DNA of 11,655 nt, taken from Verrucomicrobiota bacterium. Lineage in GTDB: Bacteria; Verrucomicrobiota; Verrucomicrobiia; Verrucomicrobiales; DEV007. Shown here in pieces: positions 1 through 7,451 of this stretch. The notes beneath the pieces were generated by a model, which was not told where the DNA came from, did no database searches, and saw only the letters and a list, made by a program, of their open reading frames with translations. The DNA lies in contig JAQCER010000040.1 of the NCBI GenBank assembly GCA_027618625.1, positions 1-11,655 of the forward strand, in the 5' to 3' direction. Numbering within the stretch: the stretch's first letter is position 1; every line of letters starts with the position of its first letter. The translations under genes and the position numbers were made by a program.

Positions 1-2
1 CC

Positions 3-170
3 AAGCATCGTGGCTCCGAGGTGAAAGGAACCGGTCTGGGCTTGTCGATCGTGAAAAGAGCTGTCGAAGCCCACGGCGGGAAAATCTTCGTCGACAGCAC
101 ACCCGGAATCGCAACGACTTTTACGATCGAACTGCCGCTGCCGCCCGCGTTTGTTGAGGCCGACGCTTGA
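3..170 (+). CDS. Sensor histidine kinase, C-terminal end of ATPase domain (partial)
   Basis: Only the last 55 codons are present; the gene begins before the window. The reading frame opens at base 3 and ends at a TGA at 168-170. The peptide contains [12 protein letters not shown] followed by [13 protein letters not shown] and [10 protein letters not shown], which is the G2 box and final beta strands of the HATPase_c fold. This domain binds ATP and phosphorylates a conserved His in a two-component signalling kinase. The segment GLGLSIVK-x(3)-EAHGG is characteristic of classical (PhoR/EnvZ-like) kinases. Sensor domain, phosphoacceptor His and response regulator are outside the window, so the signal sensed is unknown. 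The next gene starts 78 bases downstream on the same strand, but nothing shows that they are functionally linked. Confidence 0.9.
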   Translation, partial: KHRGSEVKGTGLGLSIVKRAVEAHGGKIFVDSTPGIATTFTIELPLPPAFVEADA

Positions 171-248
171 TCTTAGTGGTAGTGGCTGGGGTAAACCGGG
201 TATTGCCGAATCGCCGTGAAGAGGCATGGTGTTCGAGTGACGGACATC

Positions 249-995
249 ATGAATCAACCAAATCCATCCCGAGTGGCCCTGATCACAGGAGGCAACGGCG
301 TGCTGGCAGGAGCGATTGCGCGTGCCCTCCTTGCTGAGAGCGACGAAGCCTGGCACGTCTGGCTGGGAGTCAGGAGCAATCGCGAGCGCGCGCTTGAGCT
401 TGCATCAGAGCAACCTGGGCGCGTGGCGCTGGTGAATCTCGATGTGACCGATTCCACTGCGTGGATGCGCGCGGTCGAGTGCATCAATGAGAAGAACGGT
501 CGGCTGGATGCGCTGGTGAACAACGCGGGATTTCATCGCGATTTATTGCTGGCGAACATGACGGAGGAAGACTGGCGGGCCGTGGTGGATTCGAATCTGA
601 CCGGAACGTTTTTTGGTTGTCGCGCTGTCCAGGAAACCATGATGCGCCAGCGTTATGGCAGGATCGTCAACATTTCCTCCCTCAGTGCGCTGCTTGCGCC
701 GCGAGGACAAACAAACTACGCCGCAGCAAAGGCGGGCACGGTGGCAATGAGCCAGTCGCTGGCAAAGGAGATCGCCCGCTTGGGAATTACGGTGAACTGT
801 GTCTGCCCTGGCTATGTCGATACTCCCGCACTTGATTCCATTCCTGCGGATCAACGCAAAGCACTGGTGCGTGACATTCCGATGCGGCGCTTCGGTAAGC
901 CCGAAGAAATTGCCGACGCGGTGTGTTTTCTCGCCTCACGGAAAGCGTCCTACATCACCGGAGCAGTGCTGAAAATCGATGGCGGGATCTATTGA
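249..995 (+). CDS. FabG-like 3-oxoacyl-ACP reductase (short-chain dehydrogenase)
   Basis: This is a classical short-chain dehydrogenase/reductase, expected to reduce a 3-oxoacyl thioester with NAD(P)H in the cytoplasm. Numbering from the ATG at 249 gives 248 residues, the usual FabG length. Visible motifs are NNAG at 91-94, Asn116, catalytic Ser144, Tyr157 and Lys161 (YAAAK), and PGYVDTP near 188-193. Arg42 after the second strand favours NADPH. The N-terminal glycine motif is unusual: TGGNGVLAG at 13-21, where the canonical form is TGxxxGxG. An in-frame GTG at 216 would add 11 residues, but the ATG matches the family length better; neither start has a strong ribosome-binding site. It lies 169 bases before a ketoacyl synthase gene, which supports a role in fatty-acid or polyketide-like synthesis rather than sugar or steroid oxidation. 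The substrate is inferred. Confidence 0.85.
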   Translation: MNQPNPSRVALITGGNGVLAGAIARALLAESDEAWHVWLGVRSNRERALELASEQPGRVALVNLDVTDSTAWMRAVECINEKNGRLDALVNNAGFHRDLLLANMTEEDWRAVVDSNLTGTFFGCRAVQETMMRQRYGRIVNISSLSALLAPRGQTNYAAAKAGTVAMSQSLAKEIARLGITVNCVCPGYVDTPALDSIPADQRKALVRDIPMRRFGKPEEIADAVCFLASRKASYITGAVLKIDGGIY

Positions 996-1152
996 TTCGA
1001 TCGGGCGCTACAGGGACGACGGCGCGTTCGATCTTGCCAGAGCTGAGCTGCGGGGAAGAAGGGTCGAAGAAAATGGATCGATAGCACGGCGCGCATTTGT
1101 CCATTTCTGCATTTCCGCACAGGGCGCTGGAACTTTTCCAGATTCCGCCCTA

Positions 1153-1162
1153 AAGGGGAGGT
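1153..1162 (+). promoter_or_regulatory. Strong Shine-Dalgarno site of the ketoacyl synthase gene
   Basis: The sequence AGGGGAGGTG lies directly upstream of the ATG at 1165 and is the only good Shine-Dalgarno match found next to a start codon in this window. It decides the start at 1165 over the GTG at 1161, which is in another frame. Confidence 0.7.
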
Positions 1163-1164
1163 GA

Positions 1165-2436
1165 ATGATTATCGAGTCGCCTCACCTGACTTCCAGTCTG
1201 CCGGATGCCGCAGGGCAACACCGCCGCCGCGTGGTCGTCACGGGCATCGGCTTGCTCACGCCGATGGGCATGGGAGTGAGCGAGAACGCGGCGGGATTTC
1301 GGCTGGGAAGGCCGGCGCTGCGACCGATCACGCTGTTCGATACATCACGGATGCGCGTGCATTCTGGAGGGGAATTGTCGTTACCCGGTGCATTGCCAGA
1401 TACGGATCTCAGCCCGCGCGAGACAGTGCGGCTCGATCGGTCGTCGAAGATGCTGCTGCATGCCGCAGCCGAAGCTATGGCTCAGAGCGACTGGCTCACG
1501 GAGGGCAAGGAACGATCGGTTGCGCTGGTCTTCGGCACCTCCGCTGGTGCCATGGCCTTGGGAGAAGATTTCTACCGACATGCTCTGCAATCACAAAGCA
1601 GACAGCAACAACCGTCGCGCATTCACGGCTACCATCCGCAGAGCCAGGTGCTGAATCTTTGTCGTGCTTTTCGTCTCCGTGGCCCTCTGACAGTCATCGC
1701 CAATGCCTGCGCCTCCGGTGCCAATGCGATCGGCCACGCTGCGAGTCTGATTCGCAATGGTCGTGCCGATCGTGTTCTGTGCGGCGGCTACGATGCGCTA
1801 TCTGAGCTAGTGTTTGCAGGTTTCGATGCCTTGCAAGCTCTGAGCACTACTACACCCCGGCCTTTCGATGCCGATCGAGATGGCCTCGCTCTGGGTGAGG
1901 GTGCCGCTGTGTTTACACTGGAGTCGCTCGAATCCGCCCAGACCCGCGGAGCAGCAATCCTGGCTGAGGTCGCGGGCTACGGAATGTCGACCGATGTGCA
2001 TCACCTGACGCAACCACACCCTGATGGGATCGCAGCGCTGCAATCGATGAATGCCGCCTGCGCGGATGCCGGAATTTCGCCGAGTCAAATCGGCTACATC
2101 AATTCGCACGGCACGGGCACGCCGCTCAATGACTCGGCAGAAGCCAATGCCATCACGGCTTGGGCAGGAGAATCTCAAGTGAAGGAGATTCGCGTGAGTT
2201 CCACAAAAGGCGGCATCGGCCACCTGCTCGGTGGTGCAGGCGCCGTCGAAGCCGCTATCAGCATCCTCGCCATGAATGGCGGCTGGCTACCGCCGAATGT
2301 GCAAATCTCATCACCCGATCCCGCAGTCGCATTCGACCTCGTGCGTTCGCCCTGTGACGCATCTTTTGACTACTGCCTGACGAATTCCTTCGGCTTCGGC
2401 GGTGCGAATGCCACGGTTATTTTTAGGGGGTGTTAA
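1165..2436 (+). CDS. Beta-ketoacyl-ACP synthase II-like condensing enzyme
   Basis: This 423-residue protein belongs to the FabF-like ketoacyl synthases, which extend an acyl chain by decarboxylative condensation with malonyl-ACP. The fold begins at RRVVVTGIG (residues 21-29) after about 20 extra N-terminal residues. The catalytic triad is complete: Cys182 in NACASGA, His315 in NSHGTGTPLND, and His353 in GHLLGGAG, with the accompanying Lys348. The C-terminal glycine-rich NSFGFGGAN (407-415) is also intact, so this is not a decarboxylating chain-length factor lacking Cys. A strong ribosome-binding site precedes the ATG. It probably works with the reductase gene upstream. No acyl carrier protein, dehydratase or acyltransferase is visible in the window, so it could be a second housekeeping FabF or part of a dedicated pathway. 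Its last codon and stop touch a tandem duplication shared with the convergent gene. Confidence 0.9.
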   Translation: MIIESPHLTSSLPDAAGQHRRRVVVTGIGLLTPMGMGVSENAAGFRLGRPALRPITLFDTSRMRVHSGGELSLPGALPDTDLSPRETVRLDRSSKMLLHAAAEAMAQSDWLTEGKERSVALVFGTSAGAMALGEDFYRHALQSQSRQQQPSRIHGYHPQSQVLNLCRAFRLRGPLTVIANACASGANAIGHAASLIRNGRADRVLCGGYDALSELVFAGFDALQALSTTTPRPFDADRDGLALGEGAAVFTLESLESAQTRGAAILAEVAGYGMSTDVHHLTQPHPDGIAALQSMNAACADAGISPSQIGYINSHGTGTPLNDSAEANAITAWAGESQVKEIRVSSTKGGIGHLLGGAGAVEAAISILAMNGGWLPPNVQISSPDPAVAFDLVRSPCDASFDYCLTNSFGFGGANATVIFRGC

Positions 2437-2461
2437 GGCATGCTGACTAAGGCATGCTGAC
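2434..2461. repeat. Perfect 14-bp tandem duplication at convergent gene ends
   Basis: TAAGGCATGCTGAC occurs twice with no gap (2434-2447 and 2448-2461). The first copy contains the TAA stop of the ketoacyl synthase gene. On the minus strand the second copy encodes the last residues of the CotH protein, and its TAG stop (2447-2449) spans the junction of the copies. Each copy contains the palindrome GCATGC. Confidence 0.95.
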
Positions 2462-5400
2462 GCGGAGCCTGAGGTAAACAGGGAGCCCGTTCACCATGGG
2501 TGCCGTTGCTGAGGCGGCACCGTCATCGGCGACGTCAGCAGCAAGTATTGACCATGACTTGAGGTCGGTTGAAGATTCGGGTGTCAATATTACGTCCGCA
2601 GTGCCCGGGCCTTTTCGGTAGGACATGATAACGGTTGAGTTGACGTTCGTGGTAATGTTAGGGAGGCTAGAGGGATCTGCGACGGTTGGCGTCATGCCCA
2701 GCGCATACTCCACTAGATTGACGGCGGTGTCGGAGTCCGGATCGGCGCCGGGCAGGCCCAATGTACCAGCATTTGCACCAAAGTGCAGGGCGGCCCAGGA
2801 AGCATAGCCACTTCTGCCACCGTCGCCGTTGAATGCGGGAGTAGGGACGGTGGCCAACCAGCTGGCAGGGAGCGATGGATCTGCGCCGGTGGTCAATGTC
2901 AGGCTTGAACCGTCTCCGTCGGCTGCTCCGGGCCATGGATCTTTGTCCTTGTAGTCGATGGTGACCAGTACAATGCCGCTTGAGGATTCCAGGGTGAGTG
3001 TCTCGCCACTATTTGCAAGGTTGCCTTTGTAAACGCCTGCGATTGCTACGGAAGCCCCGTAGCGAGCGCGGAATGCTTCGAGATTGCGCACGACGACGGC
3101 ACGCTGACCGGCTTGAAGCGCGGATGAAGCCAGTTCCAATCCGACGCCGTTGGAGAATCGAAGTCCGGCCAGATTGATCGCATGACCACTGGTGTTCTCC
3201 AGTTCGATGAATTCGAAGTCATTCTCTTCGAATGTCTGTGGTGATGTTAGGGAAAGGCCTGCGAGGAACTCCGTTTCGCTGGGATCAGCCGGGTGGTAGT
3301 CGAATTCGCGAATGGTGACACCTCCTGGGCCGGCAAGGGCTTCGACTATGAACTGACTGGTTTGCAACGCGCTCCAACCAGTTGCCCCGAACTTGCGGGC
3401 ATTGATCACTGCTGAATTCGAAAGTGTCAGAGGCTCTGTGTAGAGAATGGCCTTTGGCGAAAGTCCGGCGGCAGACGCGGACTCGAACGTGAGCTGCGGC
3501 ATCGCCAGTGCGTCGCTGCCTGATTTGCTGCTGTTCATCAGGTGGATAGCGAGGATGTTCGGGCCAATTTTGAGTGCCGTCATACCGGGGTTGGCATCAA
3601 ATTCATCGAACACAATGGCATTGCCGTCCGCATTGCTGGCAGTCGCTGTGGAGTTCCAGGCCAGTGTCGCGGGCGCGTTTGCGTCAGCGATTCGAACCCC
3701 GTTGATGAAGGCTACGAATCCATCTTCATACTTAAAGTTAATGGTGAGGGAGCTGATGGCCTCCAGTGCCGCCTGGTCGGCAATGACGAAGGGGACACGC
3801 ACGAAAATCGAGGCATTTACACCCTGCATGCTTGAGGCGTCGATTCCTGTGAGATCTGGGTAGTCGAAGCCAATGCCTGTCGTGCCGCTCAGCCAATTGG
3901 AATCGTCGAACTCAGCGAGATGCCAGCGATCACCCAGGCTGTCGTCGAGCGGCACCACAGCGGTGGCTGGAACCCTTTCCGGCAGCAGAATCTCGGGTTC
4001 ACTCGCGGTAGCGGGAACGCGGGGGTCGCTGCCGTCCAGTGTGTAGTAGATGCTGCCTGATGAGGTATCGAAGCTGATTTGTTTTCCCGTCCCCAGAGCA
4101 CCGCCCGTCGTCGGTGTTCCGTCGACCAGGAATTCGGGCCCTGCTACATACTTTACAGATTCGCTGCCCGGCCATTTCTCTTTCTCCCACTTTGCGCGGA
4201 AGTAGGAGGTTCTATTCGGTTCTTCGATGGGGAAAAATTCTTCACGGATCTTGTTTACTTCGGCGATCCATTCGACATCGCGCGTATAGGGATTGCTCCT
4301 GCGCCTGTCGCCCCAGCGGGCGGATTCACAAACGATGGCGATGTCCAGCATTGCAGCGTAGCGGTTCCATCGCGCCAGTGATGCTTCTGGAGTCAGGGCA
4401 GCTCCGGGAGCGAAATGTTTCTGCAGGCGATCGCCGAAACGGATCTGGAATTCAGGGATGTCATCGAGGGATGCGAAGAATTCAGGGCCATCCTGCGATG
4501 ACGCTGCCAGTGCGCCGATTGCCCTCACATTCTCAAGAACTCTCTCCGAGTCCCAGACATAAAATCTCCATCGGCTGTTGCTGGAGCCGCCACCTGCAGC
4601 TCGCCAGTTGCCATCCGTTTTGAGGTCGTCGTTGTGGCCGAAATGTTCGGTGATGTAGTAGTCAATGTAGTTGTCTACATCCAGGCGTTTCACGATTTCT
4701 GGCCAGTCGCGATTACGCACGGCAGTTCGTAGTTCGTTGAACGACGTCGGCCTCTCTGGGGGTGTGACATTGTCCACTGTGGAATCGTCAGCAATTCCGA
4801 AGTAGTTTGCGTAGTTCGCGTTGTCTAGGCGTTCGTGGATATTGTAAACGCCCCAGTAAATTCCGTTGAGATAGAGATGGCAGTAGTGTCCATGGCCGGC
4901 ATCTGGGTTGCCCATTTCCATCAATGTGTCGCGCATCCACTGATCGCGAATCATCGTGGCGCGCCGCTGCTGACCTGAGTCCCGGTGAATCCAGGAGTTA
5001 TTGTACATGGCGCGTAGGTGAATGCTGTTGAATCGGATCGCAGCATCTTCCGCATCGAACAGCGGGTAGTCTAACTCGTCCGTCCCGTACTTTTCGCGAA
5101 AGCGCAGACTCATAGAATGTTTGATCGAGCTGTCTGGATTCCGCGAGGCGCCGCCCTGAATTTTCACGCCGCATTGCAGTGAAAATCCAGCCTCTGTGTT
5201 CACTCCGTCCTGAGCCCTGTCGGGGCGGAAATACTCCACGGAGCCGGCTTTCTCCAAGTCGCTGGTGGTTCTTGAATACAGGCCAGCCGTTCCAAAAATG
5301 TCATCGACAGGCATCGACATGGACACTACCGGCAACGCGCGCAATCCTTGCAAAAAGCGATCACGATAGACGTCTGACTGAGCGACCTCGGGATCGACTT

Positions 5401-6277
5401 CGTAGTCTGCGTTCGGTTCGCCTCCCCAACGGGTGGGGTAGCCATCGGGTGCCTTTTGCTGGGCAACCGCCGATGGGAAGATATACGTTTGTGTATCGAT
5501 GTTAGTGGGTTCGAAGCCGACTTTGAAGGCCCGGGCTTTGAGCACGGTGGTGGTATTGATCGAGATCGGGCCTGAATAGACTTCGCCAGTCGATTCGGAT
5601 GGGGGAGAGCAGTCCAGCGTGTAACGGATTTCGGCCCCTTCCGTTGCGGTCGAGATTTCGACTGCGAAGGGAGCGGTGTAGATGCCGCGGCGGACGCTGA
5701 ACCGGGTATCCTTTACCCAGACGAACTCTTCTGGATTGTTGGCGGCGCCTGGAGTCGGGTTTTTAAGATGCCGGGGCTGTGTCTCGATCAAGGCGTAAGA
5801 GACGTCCGCAAATTGTTCGGGAAACGTACGTCCCGATGCTGGAAATGCTGAGACCGTATTCGATTGTGGGTCTGTAAGGGCAAGGTAATCACCGGCCGAG
5901 TCGATCCGAAAATTGGTGTGGAGATCCGAGTTCGAACGCGTCAAACCTTCGCCGGAAGCAAACACTACGAGGTAGCCATCGGCAGCAACATCGACCGCTG
6001 GGAAGGCCCACTTGAAAGGGATATCAGGATCATCGGTAAGGTGCCATCCATCAAGGTTCACCGTTGCAGGGCCGGCGTTGTAAATTTCGATCCAGTCTTC
6101 AAACGTGCCATCGACGGAGCCGGGAACTTCGGTAGCCAGGTTCCGGGCCATGAACTCTGAAATGCACAGGCCGCCGTCGCCTGCTCCTGCAATGGCGACC
6201 GTAGCTGAGTTGAGCACCCCGGAGACGAAGACGAGAAGGACGGCGAGATGATGACGAAGGAACGGTGGGGGAGTCAT
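2447..6277 (-). CDS. Large secreted CotH-kinase protein with lamin-tail and chitobiase-like domains
   Basis: This 1276-residue protein is probably exported. Residues 1-31 form a Sec-type signal peptide (basic and His residues at 8-10, hydrophobic 11-30, likely cleavage after AIA); there is no lipobox Cys. Domains in order: lamin-tail domain about 36-180 (ISEFMARN, DWIEIYNAG, LDGWHLTDD); chitobiase C-terminal-like sandwich 187-267 (IRYTLDCSPP, VLKARAF); CotH kinase-like domain about 310-705, with IRDQWMRD, LNGIYWGVYNIHERLD and YVWDSE (573-578); a second chitobiase-like sandwich split into 713-752 and 942-977, with a galactose-binding-like jelly roll inserted at about 757-935; a second lamin-tail domain about 987-1155; and a C-terminal region with an Asp-rich, calcium-site-like DPDSDTAVNLVEYALG at 1179-1194. 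CotH of Bacillus is a protein kinase of the spore coat; these bacterial homologues have no established substrate. Surface or extracellular location is inferred. The gene is downstream of lspA on the same strand, 100 bases away. Confidence 0.85.
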   Translation of the reverse strand: MTPPPFLRHHLAVLLVFVSGVLNSATVAIAGAGDGGLCISEFMARNLATEVPGSVDGTFEDWIEIYNAGPATVNLDGWHLTDDPDIPFKWAFPAVDVAADGYLVVFASGEGLTRSNSDLHTNFRIDSAGDYLALTDPQSNTVSAFPASGRTFPEQFADVSYALIETQPRHLKNPTPGAANNPEEFVWVKDTRFSVRRGIYTAPFAVEISTATEGAEIRYTLDCSPPSESTGEVYSGPISINTTTVLKARAFKVGFEPTNIDTQTYIFPSAVAQQKAPDGYPTRWGGEPNADYEVDPEVAQSDVYRDRFLQGLRALPVVSMSMPVDDIFGTAGLYSRTTSDLEKAGSVEYFRPDRAQDGVNTEAGFSLQCGVKIQGGASRNPDSSIKHSMSLRFREKYGTDELDYPLFDAEDAAIRFNSIHLRAMYNNSWIHRDSGQQRRATMIRDQWMRDTLMEMGNPDAGHGHYCHLYLNGIYWGVYNIHERLDNANYANYFGIADDSTVDNVTPPERPTSFNELRTAVRNRDWPEIVKRLDVDNYIDYYITEHFGHNDDLKTDGNWRAAGGGSSNSRWRFYVWDSERVLENVRAIGALAASSQDGPEFFASLDDIPEFQIRFGDRLQKHFAPGAALTPEASLARWNRYAAMLDIAIVCESARWGDRRRSNPYTRDVEWIAEVNKIREEFFPIEEPNRTSYFRAKWEKEKWPGSESVKYVAGPEFLVDGTPTTGGALGTGKQISFDTSSGSIYYTLDGSDPRVPATASEPEILLPERVPATAVVPLDDSLGDRWHLAEFDDSNWLSGTTGIGFDYPDLTGIDASSMQGVNASIFVRVPFVIADQAALEAISSLTINFKYEDGFVAFINGVRIADANAPATLAWNSTATASNADGNAIVFDEFDANPGMTALKIGPNILAIHLMNSSKSGSDALAMPQLTFESASAAGLSPKAILYTEPLTLSNSAVINARKFGATGWSALQTSQFIVEALAGPGGVTIREFDYHPADPSETEFLAGLSLTSPQTFEENDFEFIELENTSGHAINLAGLRFSNGVGLELASSALQAGQRAVVVRNLEAFRARYGASVAIAGVYKGNLANSGETLTLESSSGIVLVTIDYKDKDPWPGAADGDGSSLTLTTGADPSLPASWLATVPTPAFNGDGGRSGYASWAALHFGANAGTLGLPGADPDSDTAVNLVEYALGMTPTVADPSSLPNITTNVNSTVIMSYRKGPGTADVILTPESSTDLKSWSILAADVADDGAASATAPMVNGLPVYLRLRVSMP

Positions 6278-6340
6278 GAGAAGAGGGTTACCTTTTCCGA
6301 CGCAGGACGCAATCCTCCTTGTGAGGCAGTCATGAAACCC

Positions 6341-6374
6341 CGGCCCTCAAAACGGAAAATCGCGAATAGGGCCG
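6341..6374 (-). repeat. Inverted repeat just after the lspA stop codon
   Basis: CGGCCCT (6341-6347) and AGGGCCG (6368-6374) are perfect complements separated by 20 bases. The structure begins three bases past the lspA stop on the minus strand. There is no T-run after it, so it is not a standard intrinsic terminator; it might be a weak transcript-end or processing hairpin between lspA and the CotH gene, or chance. Confidence 0.35.
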
Positions 6375-6377
6375 AAC

Positions 6378-6914
6378 TCAATCGGTATCTTCAGGGGGCG
6401 AGGCAGGTATTTTTGCTTCGTCTGCGGCCTTTGCTTTCGTCGGTACCGGTTGGAAAGCGGAAACGAACATGAGTCCGGCAGCGACGCAGATGCAGGCGTC
6501 TGCCACGTTGAACGACGGCCACATCATGAATTTCAGGTCGAACTGGAGGAAGTCGACGACGTAGCCGTGCACCAGTCGATCCGTGACGTTGCCAAGAATC
6601 CCGGCCACGATCAGGCTAGCCGCCAATTTTCCCACTCGAGTCGGAAACGCGTCCATTTTTTTCCAAAAGTAGAGGATGAGAACCAGCGCGATGCCGGCTA
6701 CGCAAGCGAAAATCGGGTTCGCATATTCGCCGCTGTTGAACTTCCCGAAAGCGATTCCCTTATTGTGCACCCGAACGATTTCGAAGAAGCCCTCAATGAC
6801 CGTGATGCTGCGAAACCCCTCGGTTGGTAGAGGGAAATTCAGCACAATCAGCCACTTGGTGATCTGATCTGCAATATAGAGAGGCAGCGAAAGCCCAAGG
6901 AGGTAGCGAATCAT
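6378..6914 (-). CDS. lspA: Lipoprotein signal peptidase (signal peptidase II)
   Basis: LspA is an inner-membrane aspartyl protease that cleaves the signal peptide of prolipoproteins after lipid attachment to the lipobox Cys. With the start at 6914 the protein has 178 residues, normal for the family. It begins MIRYLLGLSLPLYIADQITK, the usual first membrane helix with conserved Asp16 and Lys20. Family motifs follow: NKGIAFG at 51-57 (NxGxAF), GNVTDR at 108-113, catalytic Asp121 in VVDF, and catalytic Asp139 in FNVADA. Four membrane segments fall near 2-26, 66-83, 96-112 and 136-155. The C-terminus carries an extra hydrophilic Ala/Pro/Asp-rich tail (about 158-178). An in-frame ATG at 6992 would add 26 residues before the first helix and is less likely. 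Neither start has a clear Shine-Dalgarno sequence. It is divergent from the ribosomal operon. Confidence 0.95.
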   Translation of the reverse strand: MIRYLLGLSLPLYIADQITKWLIVLNFPLPTEGFRSITVIEGFFEIVRVHNKGIAFGKFNSGEYANPIFACVAGIALVLILYFWKKMDAFPTRVGKLAASLIVAGILGNVTDRLVHGYVVDFLQFDLKFMMWPSFNVADACICVAAGLMFVSAFQPVPTKAKAADEAKIPASPPEDTD

Positions 6915-7311
6915 GGTTGGAGCAAGCTTTTGAAGCGATAGGATGAAAACGATCCTGCGCACATAAATGGCGAACCGCGCGGCTGCATCCACATTTTCGC
7001 AATACGGCTTCTGTTGGCCCGATTCTTGATTTTAGATTGCTTTGATATAGAAGCCTTTCCACATTGATGATGAATAGGTTATGTGAGGATGGTCGAGCTC
7101 GCGTGGCGTCTCTCGGAAATGTGCGAAAAATCCGATCAATCGGGCCTTGCCAGAAAACCATCTTATGGTATCAGTGCTGCCTTCCCGGGTTCGGGATATT
7201 TGCTCTAGCGTGCCCTGTTGATGTATCATCTTGATACTTAATCCGTTAAGGGTTTCAGAGGAAGCCGCTAGTGATCCATTGGAATTGCCAATTTTACCTG
7301 CGCTTGTCGCC
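6915..7311. other. Divergent intergenic region between lspA and rpmJ
   Basis: This stretch of nearly 400 bases contains no gene I can support with confidence and is richer in A and T than its flanks. It must contain the promoter of the rpmJ operon and probably that of lspA. It includes the promoter candidate listed separately, small inverted repeats CCGAT-CA-ATCGG (about 7132-7143) and TATCA-TCT-TGATA (7224-7236), and a long minus-strand open frame (7032-7313) discussed in the findings. No tRNA was recognised. Confidence 0.6.
7200..7229 (+). promoter_or_regulatory. Candidate sigma-70 promoter of the rpmJ-rpsD operon
   Basis: TTGCTC (7200-7205) and TATCAT (7224-7229) are separated by 18 bases. 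The -10 element matches the TATAAT consensus at five of six positions and the -35 at four of six. Transcription would start near 7236, leaving an untranslated leader of about 75 bases before rpmJ. It is a by-eye match only. Confidence 0.3.
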
Positions 7312-7425
7312 ATGAAAGTTAGATCATCTGTAAAAAGAATCTGTGAAGCCTGCCGCGTAGTTCGTCGGCATGGAATCGTTCGTGTCATCTGCAAGAACCC
7401 GCGCCACAAGCAACGTCAGGGCTGA
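7312..7425 (+). CDS. rpmJ: 50S ribosomal protein bL36
   Basis: This 37-residue protein is bL36, a small zinc-binding component of the large ribosomal subunit. It begins [14 protein letters not shown] and ends PRHKQRQG. Cys11, Cys14, Cys27 and His32 form the complete zinc ligand set, so it is the Cys-containing (C+) form. Length is typical. It is the first gene of the operon, 26 bases before rpsM. The bases before the ATG show no Shine-Dalgarno match. In many bacteria rpmJ follows secY, map or infA; here it follows a divergent promoter region and lspA on the other strand. Confidence 0.95.
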   Translation: MKVRSSVKRICEACRVVRRHGIVRVICKNPRHKQRQG

Positions 7426-7451
7426 TTTTACCCACCTTTAGAGAACTTTAT

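Noticed and set aside
1161..1805. 214-codon plus-strand frame overlapping the ketoacyl synthase gene
   Set aside because: It is the +1 shadow of the synthase, with a Cys/Arg/Ser-rich composition and no domain, while the synthase frame has all catalytic motifs.
6185..6277. CotH protein as an LspA-processed lipoprotein, given the neighbouring lspA
   Set aside because: The signal peptide region contains no cysteine at a lipobox; the first Cys is residue 38, past the hydrophobic core.
7160..7200. Minus-strand GGGAAGGCAGCA resembling the signal recognition particle RNA tetraloop region
   Set aside because: The core CCGGAAGG stem cannot form because the tetraloop would be closed by a G-G mismatch, and the internal loop is two bases short. 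No flanking helix was found.
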